Shown piece by piece: positions 26,172-33,838 of a stretch of DNA of 64,000 nt. The notes under the pieces were generated by a model. It had not been told where the DNA came from, searched no databases, and saw only the letters and a list, made by a program, of their open reading frames with translations. Numbering within the stretch: the first letter of the stretch is position 1; each line of letters opens with the position of its first letter. The position numbers and the translations under genes were made by a program. Origin of the DNA: Paraburkholderia phosphatilytica (lineage in GTDB: Bacteria > Pseudomonadota > Gammaproteobacteria > Burkholderiales > Burkholderiaceae); assembly GCF_003443895.1 (NCBI RefSeq), contig NZ_QQOA01000031.1, forward strand, positions 31,751-95,750, read 5' to 3'.

Positions 26172-27827
26172 TCAGTCGTCGTGTGTGCCGTCGTGGCTCA
26201 CATCGTGCGATTCCTGTGCGGCGGCGGTCTGTCCGCCTTCCATTCCGGCGCCCTGTTTGCGGTTCCTGGCGCCACCGCGCCGCCGTCGTTTTCTGGGCGT
26301 CCGGTCCTTCCCGCCTTGCGAGAGCAGTGTCTCGCGTGCGGCGGAGTCTCCATCGATGAAATCCGTCCACCACGCACCGACCGATTCATCCAGCTCGCCC
26401 GATTCGCAGCGCAACAGGAGGAAATCATACCCCGCTCTAAATCTTTGGTGTTCCAGCAGCTTCAGCGCGCTGCGGCCCGAACGCCGTTCGAGACGCAACT
26501 GCAGGCCCCAGATCTCGCGCATGTCGGCGGAGAAGCGCTTGTGGATAGCGAGTTTCTCGGTCTGCATGTCGAGCACGTCGTCCATCGCGCGATGCAGCGC
26601 GGGCACGGGGAACTCGCCATTCGCTTCGTATTGCTGCCAGCGCTGCTGCACGTCATGCCACAGCAACGTCGCGAACAGGAAGCCCGGCGACACCGGCTTG
26701 CCCGCGCGCACGCGCGCATCGGTGCTGTTCAGCGCGAGCGTGATGAACTTCTCGCCGTGCGGCTGTTCGAGCACGACGTCGAGCAGCGGCAGCAGGCCAT
26801 GATGCAGGCCTTCCTTGCGCAGCCGCTGCAGGCACGCGAGCGCATGACCCGACAGCAGCAGCTTCAGCATCTCGTCGAAGAGACGCGCGGCCGGCACGTT
26901 GTTGATCAGATCGGCGAGTTCCGTGATCGGCTCGCGGGTCTTCTCTTCGATCTCGAAGCCGAGCTTCGCGGCGAAGCGCACGCTGCGCAGCATCCGCACC
27001 GGGTCTTCGCGATAGCGCGTGGCCGGGTCGCCGATCATCCGCAACAGCTTTGCGCGCACGTCGGCCATGCCATTGTGATAATCGAGCACGGTCTGCGTGG
27101 CCGGGTCGTAGTACATCGCGTTCACGGTGAAGTCGCGACGCGTCGCGTCTTCGTGCTGCTCGCCCCAGACGTTGTCGCGCAGCACGCGGCCGCTCGCGTC
27201 GACCGCGTGCGTGCGGCGATCGAGTTCGTCGCGGCGCAGGCGACGCGGCGGTGCTTCGTCGGCGGCAGGTGCGGGCGCCGGTGCAGATGGAGCGGGCGGA
27301 TCGACGAGCGCGCGGAACGTGGACGTTTCGATGATTTCCTGGCCGAACTGCACGTGCACGATCTGGAAGCGCCGGCCGATGATGCGCGCGCGGCGGAACA
27401 GCTTCTGCACCTGTTCTGGCGTCGCGTCGGTCGCGACGTCGAAGTCTTTCGGCGCGATGCCGAGCAGCAGGTCGCGCACCGCGCCGCCGACGATGAACGC
27501 GCGGAAGCCCGCCTGTTGCAGACCTTCGGTCACGCGGATCGCGTTGCGCGAGATCAGCGACGGATCGATGCCATGAATGTCCGACGACAGGATGACGGGG
27601 ACGTCGGGGTCGGGCGCGGCCTGCGCACGGCTCGCCGCGGATTTGCCGCGGCTGCGGCTCGTGCCGGACTTTGCGCTGGCCTTGCCGCGCGCTGGCGTCC
27701 GGCTCGTGGGCTCAGCCTCGCTGTCGTCGGGCGTGTGGCCCTCGGCGGAAGCATCGGCGCTTGCGGAGGTATCGTCGGCGTCGGCCGCGTCCTGTCCGAA
27801 CAGCTTACGGATGAGTTTCTTGATCAC
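26172..27827 (-). CDS. pcnB: Polynucleotide adenylyltransferase PcnB (poly(A) polymerase I)
   Basis: PcnB adds poly(A) tails that speed RNA decay. The 551-residue protein contains the class II nucleotidyltransferase core FIVGGAVRDLLLGIAPKDFDVATDATPEQV, the RRDFTVNAMYYD motif and REDPVRMLRSVRFAAKLGF. It has a low-complexity charged N-terminus of about 80 residues and an insertion rich in Pro/Ala in the middle; the C-terminus ends in a basic RKRRRRGGARNRK stretch that likely binds RNA. The start is a GTG that overlaps the stop of the upstream HAD gene (GTGA). Confidence 0.93.
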   Translation of the reverse strand: MIKKLIRKLFGQDAADADDTSASADASAEGHTPDDSEAEPTSRTPARGKASAKSGTSRSRGKSAASRAQAAPDPDVPVILSSDIHGIDPSLISRNAIRVTEGLQQAGFRAFIVGGAVRDLLLGIAPKDFDVATDATPEQVQKLFRRARIIGRRFQIVHVQFGQEIIETSTFRALVDPPAPSAPAPAPAADEAPPRRLRRDELDRRTHAVDASGRVLRDNVWGEQHEDATRRDFTVNAMYYDPATQTVLDYHNGMADVRAKLLRMIGDPATRYREDPVRMLRSVRFAAKLGFEIEEKTREPITELADLINNVPAARLFDEMLKLLLSGHALACLQRLRKEGLHHGLLPLLDVVLEQPHGEKFITLALNSTDARVRAGKPVSPGFLFATLLWHDVQQRWQQYEANGEFPVPALHRAMDDVLDMQTEKLAIHKRFSADMREIWGLQLRLERRSGRSALKLLEHQRFRAGYDFLLLRCESGELDESVGAWWTDFIDGDSAARETLLSQGGKDRTPRKRRRRGGARNRKQGAGMEGGQTAAAQESHDVSHDGTHDD

Positions 27828-28510
27828 GACAGTTGAAAGAGTTCGAGGATGCGCCAGCCGCGGGCCTTCGCATGGGCGCGCAGCGTGTCGTCCGGATTGG
27901 TCGCGACCGGGTCGGTGACCTTCTCGAGCAGCGGGATGTCGTTGTGCGAATCGCTGTAGAAGTAGCTGCGACCGAAATCCGCCCACGTCTTGCCGAGCGA
28001 CGTGAGCCACGCTTCGGTGCGCACGATCTTGCCTTCGCGGTAGCTCGGCGTGCCGGTGGGCCGGCCGGTGAAGGCCGATTCCGGATGACCGTCGATGGTT
28101 TCGACCTCGCACGCGATCAACGTTTCGATGCCGAAGGCTTCGGCGATCGGCGCGGTGATGAACGCGTTGGTGGCGGTGACCATGCAGCAGAGGTCGCCTG
28201 CGTCCTGGTGCTGCCTGACGAGATCGAGCGCGACCTGCGCAATCTTCGGCGTGATCGACTCGCGCATGTACTGCTCGTGCAGCGCGCGCAGTTCCGCGCG
28301 CGAATACTTCGCGAGCGGTGTGAGCATGGCGACGAGGTACGCGTGAATGTCCAGCACGCCGGCCTTGTAGTCGGCGAAGAAACGGTCGTTCTGCGCCGAG
28401 AAGCTTTCGGCCTCGACAATGCCCTGCTTCACCATGAAGCGACCCCATTCGTGGTCGCTATCGGTGGGAATGAGCGTGTGGTCGAGGTCGAAGAGTGCGA
28501 GATTAGTCAT
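27824..28510 (-). CDS. HAD-superfamily subfamily IB phosphatase
   Basis: The 228-residue protein has HAD motif I FDLDHTLIPTDSD at the N-terminus, motif II in MVTATNAFI, and motifs III/IV in KTWADFGRSYFYSDSHNDIPLLE. It belongs to the SerB-like IB group; some members dephosphorylate histidinol phosphate or phosphoserine, but the substrate cannot be told here. It overlaps hda by eight bases and pcnB by four, so it is part of the same operon. Confidence 0.88.
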   Translation of the reverse strand: MTNLALFDLDHTLIPTDSDHEWGRFMVKQGIVEAESFSAQNDRFFADYKAGVLDIHAYLVAMLTPLAKYSRAELRALHEQYMRESITPKIAQVALDLVRQHQDAGDLCCMVTATNAFITAPIAEAFGIETLIACEVETIDGHPESAFTGRPTGTPSYREGKIVRTEAWLTSLGKTWADFGRSYFYSDSHNDIPLLEKVTDPVATNPDDTLRAHAKARGWRILELFQLS

Positions 28511-29240
28511 GGGGGGCCATTTTACTTGAAGCGGCTGACGGCGTTGGTTGCCGGCCGGATTCGGCGAGCATCGTGCGCAAAAGCGGCAGCGTGACCGCGC
28601 GCTTCTGTTCGAGCGAGAAGCGGTCGAGCGCGTCGAGGAGCGCCATCAGGCTTGGCATGTCGCGCCGGAAATGTGTGAGCAGATATGCGGGGACGTCGTC
28701 GGCGAGCGCAATGCCGCGCTCGTGCGCAGCCTGCTTCAGCACTGCGGCTTTCGCATCGTCTGCGAGCGGCGCGAGATGGAAGACGAGCCCCCAGCCGAGC
28801 CGCGTGCGCAGGTCTTCGCGCACGTCGAGCGCGATCGGTGCGGCGCTGCCCGTGGCCACCAGGGCGCTGGTGGGATGCGCGCGCACTTCGTTGAAGAGAT
28901 TGAAGACCGCGATCTGCTGCGCGGCCGAAAGGCGATCGCAATCGTCGATTGCGTACAGCGCGACGTGAGGATCGAACGCGAACGCGTCGAGGCCGCTCAG
29001 CGGGCCGGCGTAGCGTGCGTTGCCCGGCGCGGCTTCCTGCACGAGCGCCTGCAGCAGATGGCTGCGGCCGCTGCCCGCTTCGCCCCACACGTAGAACGTG
29101 CGGTCGGCGACCGGGCCGGCAGCGAGCGCGGAATCGAGTTCGCGCAGGCGCGTCACGAGCTCGGCATTGGGGCCCGCGAGGAAGTTGTCGAAGGTCGATG
29201 GCGGCGGGGTACCGAGATCGAGCGTGAGTTGGCGAAGCAC
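28503..29240 (-). CDS. hda: DnaA regulatory inactivator Hda
   Basis: Hda works with the sliding clamp to trigger ATP hydrolysis by DnaA after initiation, which prevents re-replication. The N-terminal RQLTLDLGTPPP matches the clamp-binding motif of the family, and the Hda-type P-loop GEAGSGRSHLLQAL has Arg in place of the usual Lys. The AAA+ core is followed by FRRDMPSLMALLDALDRFSLEQKRAVTLPLLR. I chose the GTG at 29240 because the family begins at this point; the frame is open upstream. Length 245 residues. Confidence 0.93.
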   Translation of the reverse strand: MLRQLTLDLGTPPPSTFDNFLAGPNAELVTRLRELDSALAAGPVADRTFYVWGEAGSGRSHLLQALVQEAAPGNARYAGPLSGLDAFAFDPHVALYAIDDCDRLSAAQQIAVFNLFNEVRAHPTSALVATGSAAPIALDVREDLRTRLGWGLVFHLAPLADDAKAAVLKQAAHERGIALADDVPAYLLTHFRRDMPSLMALLDALDRFSLEQKRAVTLPLLRTMLAESGRQPTPSAASSKMAPHD

Positions 29241-29254
29241 GATGAAGTCTAGAC

Positions 29255-30334
29255 TCAGTTTTTGTAGAGCGCGCTCGACAGATAGCTGCGGCGCAGTTCG
29301 CGCCACGCGACGGACAGGATTGCGCTCACCGGCAGCGCGAGCAGCACGCCGAAAAAGCCGAACAGCTGGCCGAACGCGAGCAACGCGAAAATGACCGCGA
29401 GCGGATGCAGCCCGATGCGCTCGCCGACGAGACGCGGCGTCAGAAAGAAGCTCTCGAGCACCTGGCCCACGCCATAGACGAGCGCCACCGCGCCGAAGCC
29501 ATACCAGCTGCCGAACTGCAGCGCCGCGGCGAGCAGCGCGAGCACGAGACCCGTCGCATAGCCGATGTACGGGATGAACACCGCGATGCCGGTGAAGATG
29601 CCCACCGGCAGTGCGATCTCGAAGCCCGCGATGGACAGCGCGACCGCGTAGAACACCGCGAGCACGCCCATCACGAGCAGCTGGCCGCGCAGGTATTGCG
29701 ACAGCATCTGGTCCATGTCACGCGACAGCGTCAGCGTGCGATGCAGCCAGCGGCGCGGAATGAAGCCGCGCACGCGCGACATCATGTGATTCCAGTCGTA
29801 CAGCAGATAGAACAGCACGAGCGGCACCATCACAAGGTTGCCGATGATGGTGATCATCACATTGCCGCTCGTGCGGATCGACGTCCACGCGTACATCGCG
29901 ATGGTCTGCGCGCTGCCTTCGAGCTGGCTCATCACCATGTCGCGGATGCTCGCGAAATCGAGCGACGCGTCGGTCAGGCCGATTGCTTCGAGCTTCGGCG
30001 CGAGCCACTGATGCAGATGCGCGAACAGGGTGGGCACCTGCTGCTTCAGCTGCGGCACTTCCTTCTGCACGACCACCAGCACGAGCAGCACCAGCATGGT
30101 GAGCACGAGCGCGAAGACCAGCATCATCAGCAGCGCGGCGAGGCTGCGCGGAATGCGCCGGCGCACGAGCCACGCGACGCCCGGCTGCAGGATGTACGCG
30201 AGGATCGCGCCGAGCAGGAACGGCGTGAGCACTGGGCTCAGCAGCCACAGCAGGATGCCGACCGCGAGCGCGATGGCGACCCAGATGAAGGCCTGGCGCT
30301 GATAGGGCGTGAAAATGGGTGTGTTGGGCGGCAA
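29255..30334 (-). CDS. AI-2E/PerM-family membrane transporter
   Basis: A polytopic inner-membrane protein of about 359 residues with roughly eight membrane segments, typical of the AI-2E family (PF01594). Characteristic parts are PFLLGAILAYILQPGVAWL near the start and FIPYIGYATGLVLALLAAAL. Members include autoinducer-2 exporters and Na+/H+ antiporters; the substrate is unknown here. It is the first gene of the hda-pcnB-folK-panB operon and is divergent from purM, an arrangement common in this group. The start is uncertain: a TTG at 30334 behind AGGGAAA is preferred, with another TTG at 30376. Confidence 0.85.
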   Translation of the reverse strand: MPPNTPIFTPYQRQAFIWVAIALAVGILLWLLSPVLTPFLLGAILAYILQPGVAWLVRRRIPRSLAALLMMLVFALVLTMLVLLVLVVVQKEVPQLKQQVPTLFAHLHQWLAPKLEAIGLTDASLDFASIRDMVMSQLEGSAQTIAMYAWTSIRTSGNVMITIIGNLVMVPLVLFYLLYDWNHMMSRVRGFIPRRWLHRTLTLSRDMDQMLSQYLRGQLLVMGVLAVFYAVALSIAGFEIALPVGIFTGIAVFIPYIGYATGLVLALLAAALQFGSWYGFGAVALVYGVGQVLESFFLTPRLVGERIGLHPLAVIFALLAFGQLFGFFGVLLALPVSAILSVAWRELRRSYLSSALYKN

Positions 30335-30401
30335 GATCGATTTTCCCTGGTGTCGTGGGGGGCCTGCGCGGGGCAAATTGCAGGCGAGGCGTCCGGCATC
30401 G

Positions 30402-30420
30402 GGTAAAATCGCATTTTACC
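30402..30420. promoter_or_regulatory. Symmetric promoter element between purM and the AI-2E permease
   Basis: GGTAAAAT (30402-30409) and ATTTTACC (30413-30420) form a perfect inverted repeat around CGC. Each strand therefore reads TAAAAT, a good -10. The plus-strand copy would start purM transcription about 26 bases before its ATG. A clear -35 at 17 bases is absent on the plus strand. Confidence 0.5.
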
Positions 30421-30441
30421 GACCTTCTCCCGCACTTCCCC

Positions 30442-31497
30442 ATGAATCAACCGAAATCCGCTCCTGACGCTCAGGGGCTGTCGTATCGCGACGCCGGCGT
30501 GGATATCGATGCGGGCGACGCCCTCGTCGACGCGATCAAGCCCTTTGCCAAGAAGACCTTGCGTGATGGCGTGCTTGGCGGCATCGGCGGTTTCGGGGCG
30601 CTCTTCGAGGTGCCGAAGAAATACCGCGAGCCGGTGCTCGTCTCGGGCACGGATGGCGTCGGCACCAAGCTGAAGCTCGCGTTCCATCTGAACAAGCATG
30701 ACACCGTCGGCCAGGATCTCGTCGCGATGAGCGTGAACGACATCCTCGTGCAAGGTGCCGAGCCGCTGTTCTTCCTCGACTACTTCGCGTGCGGCAAGCT
30801 GGACGTCGGCACGGCGGCCACGGTCGTGAAGGGCATCGCGCAGGGCTGCGAGCTGTCCGGCTGCGCGTTGATCGGCGGCGAAACGGCCGAGATGCCGGGC
30901 ATGTACCCGGATGGCGAGTACGACCTCGCAGGCTTCGCGGTCGGCGCGGTGGAAAAGAGCAAGATCATCGACGGCAGCACGATCGCCCCGGGCGACGTGG
31001 TGCTCGGTCTCGCGTCGAGCGGCATCCATTCGAACGGTTTCTCGCTGGTGCGCAAGATCATCGAGCGCGCGAATCCGGATCTGAACGCCGACTTCGACGG
31101 CCGCTCGCTTGCGGACGCGCTGATGGCGCCCACGCGCATCTACGTGAAGCCGCTGCTTTCGCTGATGGAAACCATCGCGGTGAAGGGCATGGCGCACATC
31201 ACGGGCGGCGGTCTCGTCGAGAACATTCCACGCGTGCTGCGCGAAGGTCTCACGGCCGAACTCGATCATCGCGCATGGCCGCTGCCGCCGCTCTTCTCGT
31301 GGCTGCAGAAGCATGGCGGCGTGGCGGATGCCGAGATGCATCGCGTGTTCAACTGCGGTATCGGCATGGCCGTGATCGTGTCGGCGGCGGATGCCGATGC
31401 GGCCGTTGGCCTGCTGTCGGGCGCGGGAGAAATGGTGTGGAAGATCGGCACCGTGCGCGAGAGCGGTGCAGGCGAAGCGCAGACTGTGGTGGTGTGA
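30442..31497 (+). CDS. purM: Phosphoribosylformylglycinamidine cyclo-ligase
   Basis: PurM (AIR synthetase) closes the imidazole ring in de novo purine synthesis. The 351-residue protein has the N-terminal SYRDAGVDIDAGDALVDAIKPF, VSGTDGVGTKLKLAF, GGETAEMPGMY, SGIHSNGFSLVRKI and GGGLVENIPRVL, all family hallmarks. It is monocistronic here, divergent from the AI-2E permease and convergent with the fic gene. A stem, GAGGCGCG with CGCGCCTC (31519-31539), lies between purM and fic. Confidence 0.98.
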   Translation: MNQPKSAPDAQGLSYRDAGVDIDAGDALVDAIKPFAKKTLRDGVLGGIGGFGALFEVPKKYREPVLVSGTDGVGTKLKLAFHLNKHDTVGQDLVAMSVNDILVQGAEPLFFLDYFACGKLDVGTAATVVKGIAQGCELSGCALIGGETAEMPGMYPDGEYDLAGFAVGAVEKSKIIDGSTIAPGDVVLGLASSGIHSNGFSLVRKIIERANPDLNADFDGRSLADALMAPTRIYVKPLLSLMETIAVKGMAHITGGGLVENIPRVLREGLTAELDHRAWPLPPLFSWLQKHGGVADAEMHRVFNCGIGMAVIVSAADADAAVGLLSGAGEMVWKIGTVRESGAGEAQTVVV

Positions 31498-31537
31498 CGG
31501 CGGCTGGCGTTTCTTTGTGAGGCGCGTGCGTCGCGCC

Positions 31538-32704
31538 TCAGTCCGCCGGCGCTTCGTTACCGGCTGAATCGGCTGGCCCCCACGCCGGTATATCGAGGTA
31601 GTAGCGGGTCGAGCGGCCCGCGCCGACCTTGCGCAGCAGGCCCATCTCTTCGAGTTCGATCAGTTCGCGCGACGCCGTGGCCCGCGACGTGCCCGCGATA
31701 CCCTCGTACTTTTTTGTACTCATACCGCCTTCGAAGCCGTCGGGGCCCGCGTCGAGCAACACGTTGACGATCTTCCGCTGTCGCGCGTTGAGTACCTTCT
31801 CCTGATGGTTCGCCCAGAACGTGCCTCTGCCTAGGGCGACGTCCACGGCACTGGACGCTTCCTCGCAGGACACGCGTACCTGTTCCACGAACCACAGCAC
31901 CCAGTCAGTCACATCCAGCCCGCTGTGCTGGGCACGTTCGAGCTGCGCGTAGTATTCATTGCGCTGGTTGAGCAGGCGCTGTGAGGTCCGAATCAGCCGG
32001 CTCACCTCACCGCTATCGCGGGCGAGCACCAGATCGATGAGCACGCGGCCAATGCGGCCGTTCCCGTCTTCGAACGGGTGAATCGTCTCGAACCACAGGT
32101 GTGCGAGCGCCGCCTTGACCAGATCGTCATGTTCGGTCTGCGCGTTGAACCAGTCGAGCAACGCCTGCATTTCGGCCGGGACGCGAGCCGATGGCGGGGC
32201 CTCGTAGTGCACCTTCTGACGCCCGATTCGCCCGCTGACAATCTGCATCGGTTCGGCATGCTGGCGGTACGCTCCGACGAGAATCTTGACGAGGCCCGAG
32301 TAACCCGTCGGGAAGAGTGCTGCCTGCCAGGCAAACAGACGATCGTGTGAAAGCGGCGCGTCCCTTCGGGCTACGGCGTCATCCATGATGTCGAGCAGGC
32401 CTTCCACATTTCGTGGCGCATTCGGGCCATCCTGGTTCCCGACACCCAATCGCCTCGCCACGGATGAACGCACTGCGGTGAGGTCGAAGCGCTCGCCTTC
32501 GATGGCGGCCGTTGCGACCGCATCCTGACTCCAGGCTTCAGCCGCGAGTTCCAGGCGCTGTTCGAAACCGGTGCCGGCCAGCTTGCCTTCGACGACGCCC
32601 TGGGCCCGGCGTGCGCGCGCCAGTTCGCTGCTGAGGCGAATGACGTCGTAATGCATGGCGGGCCACGCGGGCGCTTGCCAGATGAGCGACGGGGGCTGGG
32701 TCAT
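31538..32704 (-). CDS. Fic-domain protein with N-terminal inhibitory helix and C-terminal winged helix
   Basis: Fic proteins transfer AMP or other groups from nucleotides onto target hydroxyls. The complete active-site motif HPFEDGNGRIGR lies at residues 209-220. The motif TAAIEG at residues 65-70 fits the (S/T)xxxE(G/N) inhibitory helix, placing it in class II (intramolecular inhibition). The C-terminal part, roughly residues 305-375 (RQRKIVNVLLDAG, GTSRATASRELIELEEMGLL), is a winged-helix DNA-binding domain, common in Fic proteins of the SoFic type. It sits between purM and miaA as an apparent insertion into housekeeping surroundings, preceded by a palindrome-rich, unusually AT-rich region. 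The substrate is unknown. Confidence 0.9.
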   Translation of the reverse strand: MTQPPSLIWQAPAWPAMHYDVIRLSSELARARRAQGVVEGKLAGTGFEQRLELAAEAWSQDAVATAAIEGERFDLTAVRSSVARRLGVGNQDGPNAPRNVEGLLDIMDDAVARRDAPLSHDRLFAWQAALFPTGYSGLVKILVGAYRQHAEPMQIVSGRIGRQKVHYEAPPSARVPAEMQALLDWFNAQTEHDDLVKAALAHLWFETIHPFEDGNGRIGRVLIDLVLARDSGEVSRLIRTSQRLLNQRNEYYAQLERAQHSGLDVTDWVLWFVEQVRVSCEEASSAVDVALGRGTFWANHQEKVLNARQRKIVNVLLDAGPDGFEGGMSTKKYEGIAGTSRATASRELIELEEMGLLRKVGAGRSTRYYLDIPAWGPADSAGNEAPAD

Positions 32705-32734
32705 GGCATTGGAAGCACGTTGAGGCGATTGCGG

Positions 32735-32826
32735 CGCTTAATCGACTCAATTTTTGAGTTGAATTGGAGTATAGCTCGAGTTGAGTCGATTGCACGCTTA
32801 ATCGACTCAAAACGTGAGTCGATTAA
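32735..32826. promoter_or_regulatory. Operator-like repeat array upstream of fic
   Basis: A 16-base direct repeat (CGCTTAATCGACTCAA) occurs at 32735-32750 and 32795-32810, exactly 60 bases apart. The second copy is half of a perfect palindrome with 12-bp arms (32798-32809 and 32815-32826) and a 5-base centre. The first copy begins an imperfect palindrome to about 32765, and another inverted copy (TTGAGTCGATT) lies at 32781-32791. Within the array TATACT reads on the minus strand at 32768-32773 and is a plausible fic -10. The layout suggests cooperative repression or autoregulation of fic. Confidence 0.7.
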
Positions 32827-32839
32827 CTCACCCTCAGCT

Positions 32840-33838
32840 TCACGCGCCGCTTACCGCGCGCTCGATCGCTTCGACCGCCTGCTGAGTCGCATCTCCCGCG
32901 CAGCAATCTACGATCAGCCGCTCCGGCATCGCGCGTAGCCACGTCAGCTGACGCTTGCATAGCTGGCGGGTCGCGAAGATGCCCTTGTCGTGCATCGTGT
33001 CGTAGTCCGTCTCGCCGTCGAGGTACTCCCACACCTGGCGGTAACCCACGCAGCGCATCGACGGCAAACCGGGATGCAGATCGTCGCGGGCGCGCAGGCT
33101 GCGCACTTCATCGACGAGTCCTGCGGACAGCATCGCATCGAAGCGCGCGGCGATCCGCGCATGCAGCACGCTGCGGTCCGATGGCTCGAGCGCGACCGGC
33201 ACGAAGCGATAGGGCGCAGCGTCGTCATTCCGATGTCCCGCCGCGGTTGCCGCGGGCGCCGTCAACAACGTCGACATTGGCTGACCGGTCAGCATGAACA
33301 CTTCGAGCGCGCGCTGGATCCGCTGCGAATCGTTCGGCGCGAGGCGCGCGGCAGTCGTTGGATCGACGGCGGCGAGGCGCGCGTGCAGCGCGGGCCAGCC
33401 GTCGCGCGCCGCATCGGCGTCGAGTTGCGAGCGCACGTCGGCATCGGCGGCGGGCAGATCGTTGAGGCCTTGCGTCAGCGCGCGGTAGTACAGCATCGTG
33501 CCGCCGACCAGCAACGGCACACGGCCGCGCGCGACGATCTCGCCGATCACGCGCAGCGCATCCGTGCGGAAATCCGCCGCGGAGTACGCATCCGCGGGAT
33601 CGATGATGTCGATCAGATGATGCGGCGCGAGCGCGCGTTCTTCCGCGCTCGGTTTGGCCGTGCCGATATCCATCTCGCGATAGACGAGCGCGGAATCCAC
33701 GCTGACGATCTCGACCGGCCGCTGCGCCGCGAATGCGAGCGCAGCGGCGGTCTTGCCCGATGCAGTCGGGCCGAGCACGCATGCGATCGGCGTCGCTTCG
33801 CTGCCCGCACCGGAAGCAACGTTCGAAGCCACACTCAT
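32840..33838 (-). CDS. miaA: tRNA dimethylallyltransferase
   Basis: MiaA adds the isopentenyl group to A37 of tRNAs that read UNN codons. The 332-residue protein has the P-loop GPTASGKT, SVDSALVYREMDIGTAKPS, GGTMLYYRAL and the conserved CVGYRQVWEYLDGE region. The start at MSVASNV overlaps the mutL stop by four bases (ATGA), so mutL and miaA are translationally coupled; the longer open frame upstream belongs to mutL. Confidence 0.95.
   Translation of the reverse strand: MSVASNVASGAGSEATPIACVLGPTASGKTAAALAFAAQRPVEIVSVDSALVYREMDIGTAKPSAEERALAPHHLIDIIDPADAYSAADFRTDALRVIGEIVARGRVPLLVGGTMLYYRALTQGLNDLPAADADVRSQLDADAARDGWPALHARLAAVDPTTAARLAPNDSQRIQRALEVFMLTGQPMSTLLTAPAATAAGHRNDDAAPYRFVPVALEPSDRSVLHARIAARFDAMLSAGLVDEVRSLRARDDLHPGLPSMRCVGYRQVWEYLDGETDYDTMHDKGIFATRQLCKRQLTWLRAMPERLIVDCCAGDATQQAVEAIERAVSGA

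Noticed and set aside
31519..31539. Stem GAGGCGCG/CGCGCCTC between purM and fic taken as a terminator
   Set aside because: There is no U tract on either side and it overlaps the fic stop codon; it may only be a weak bidirectional stop.
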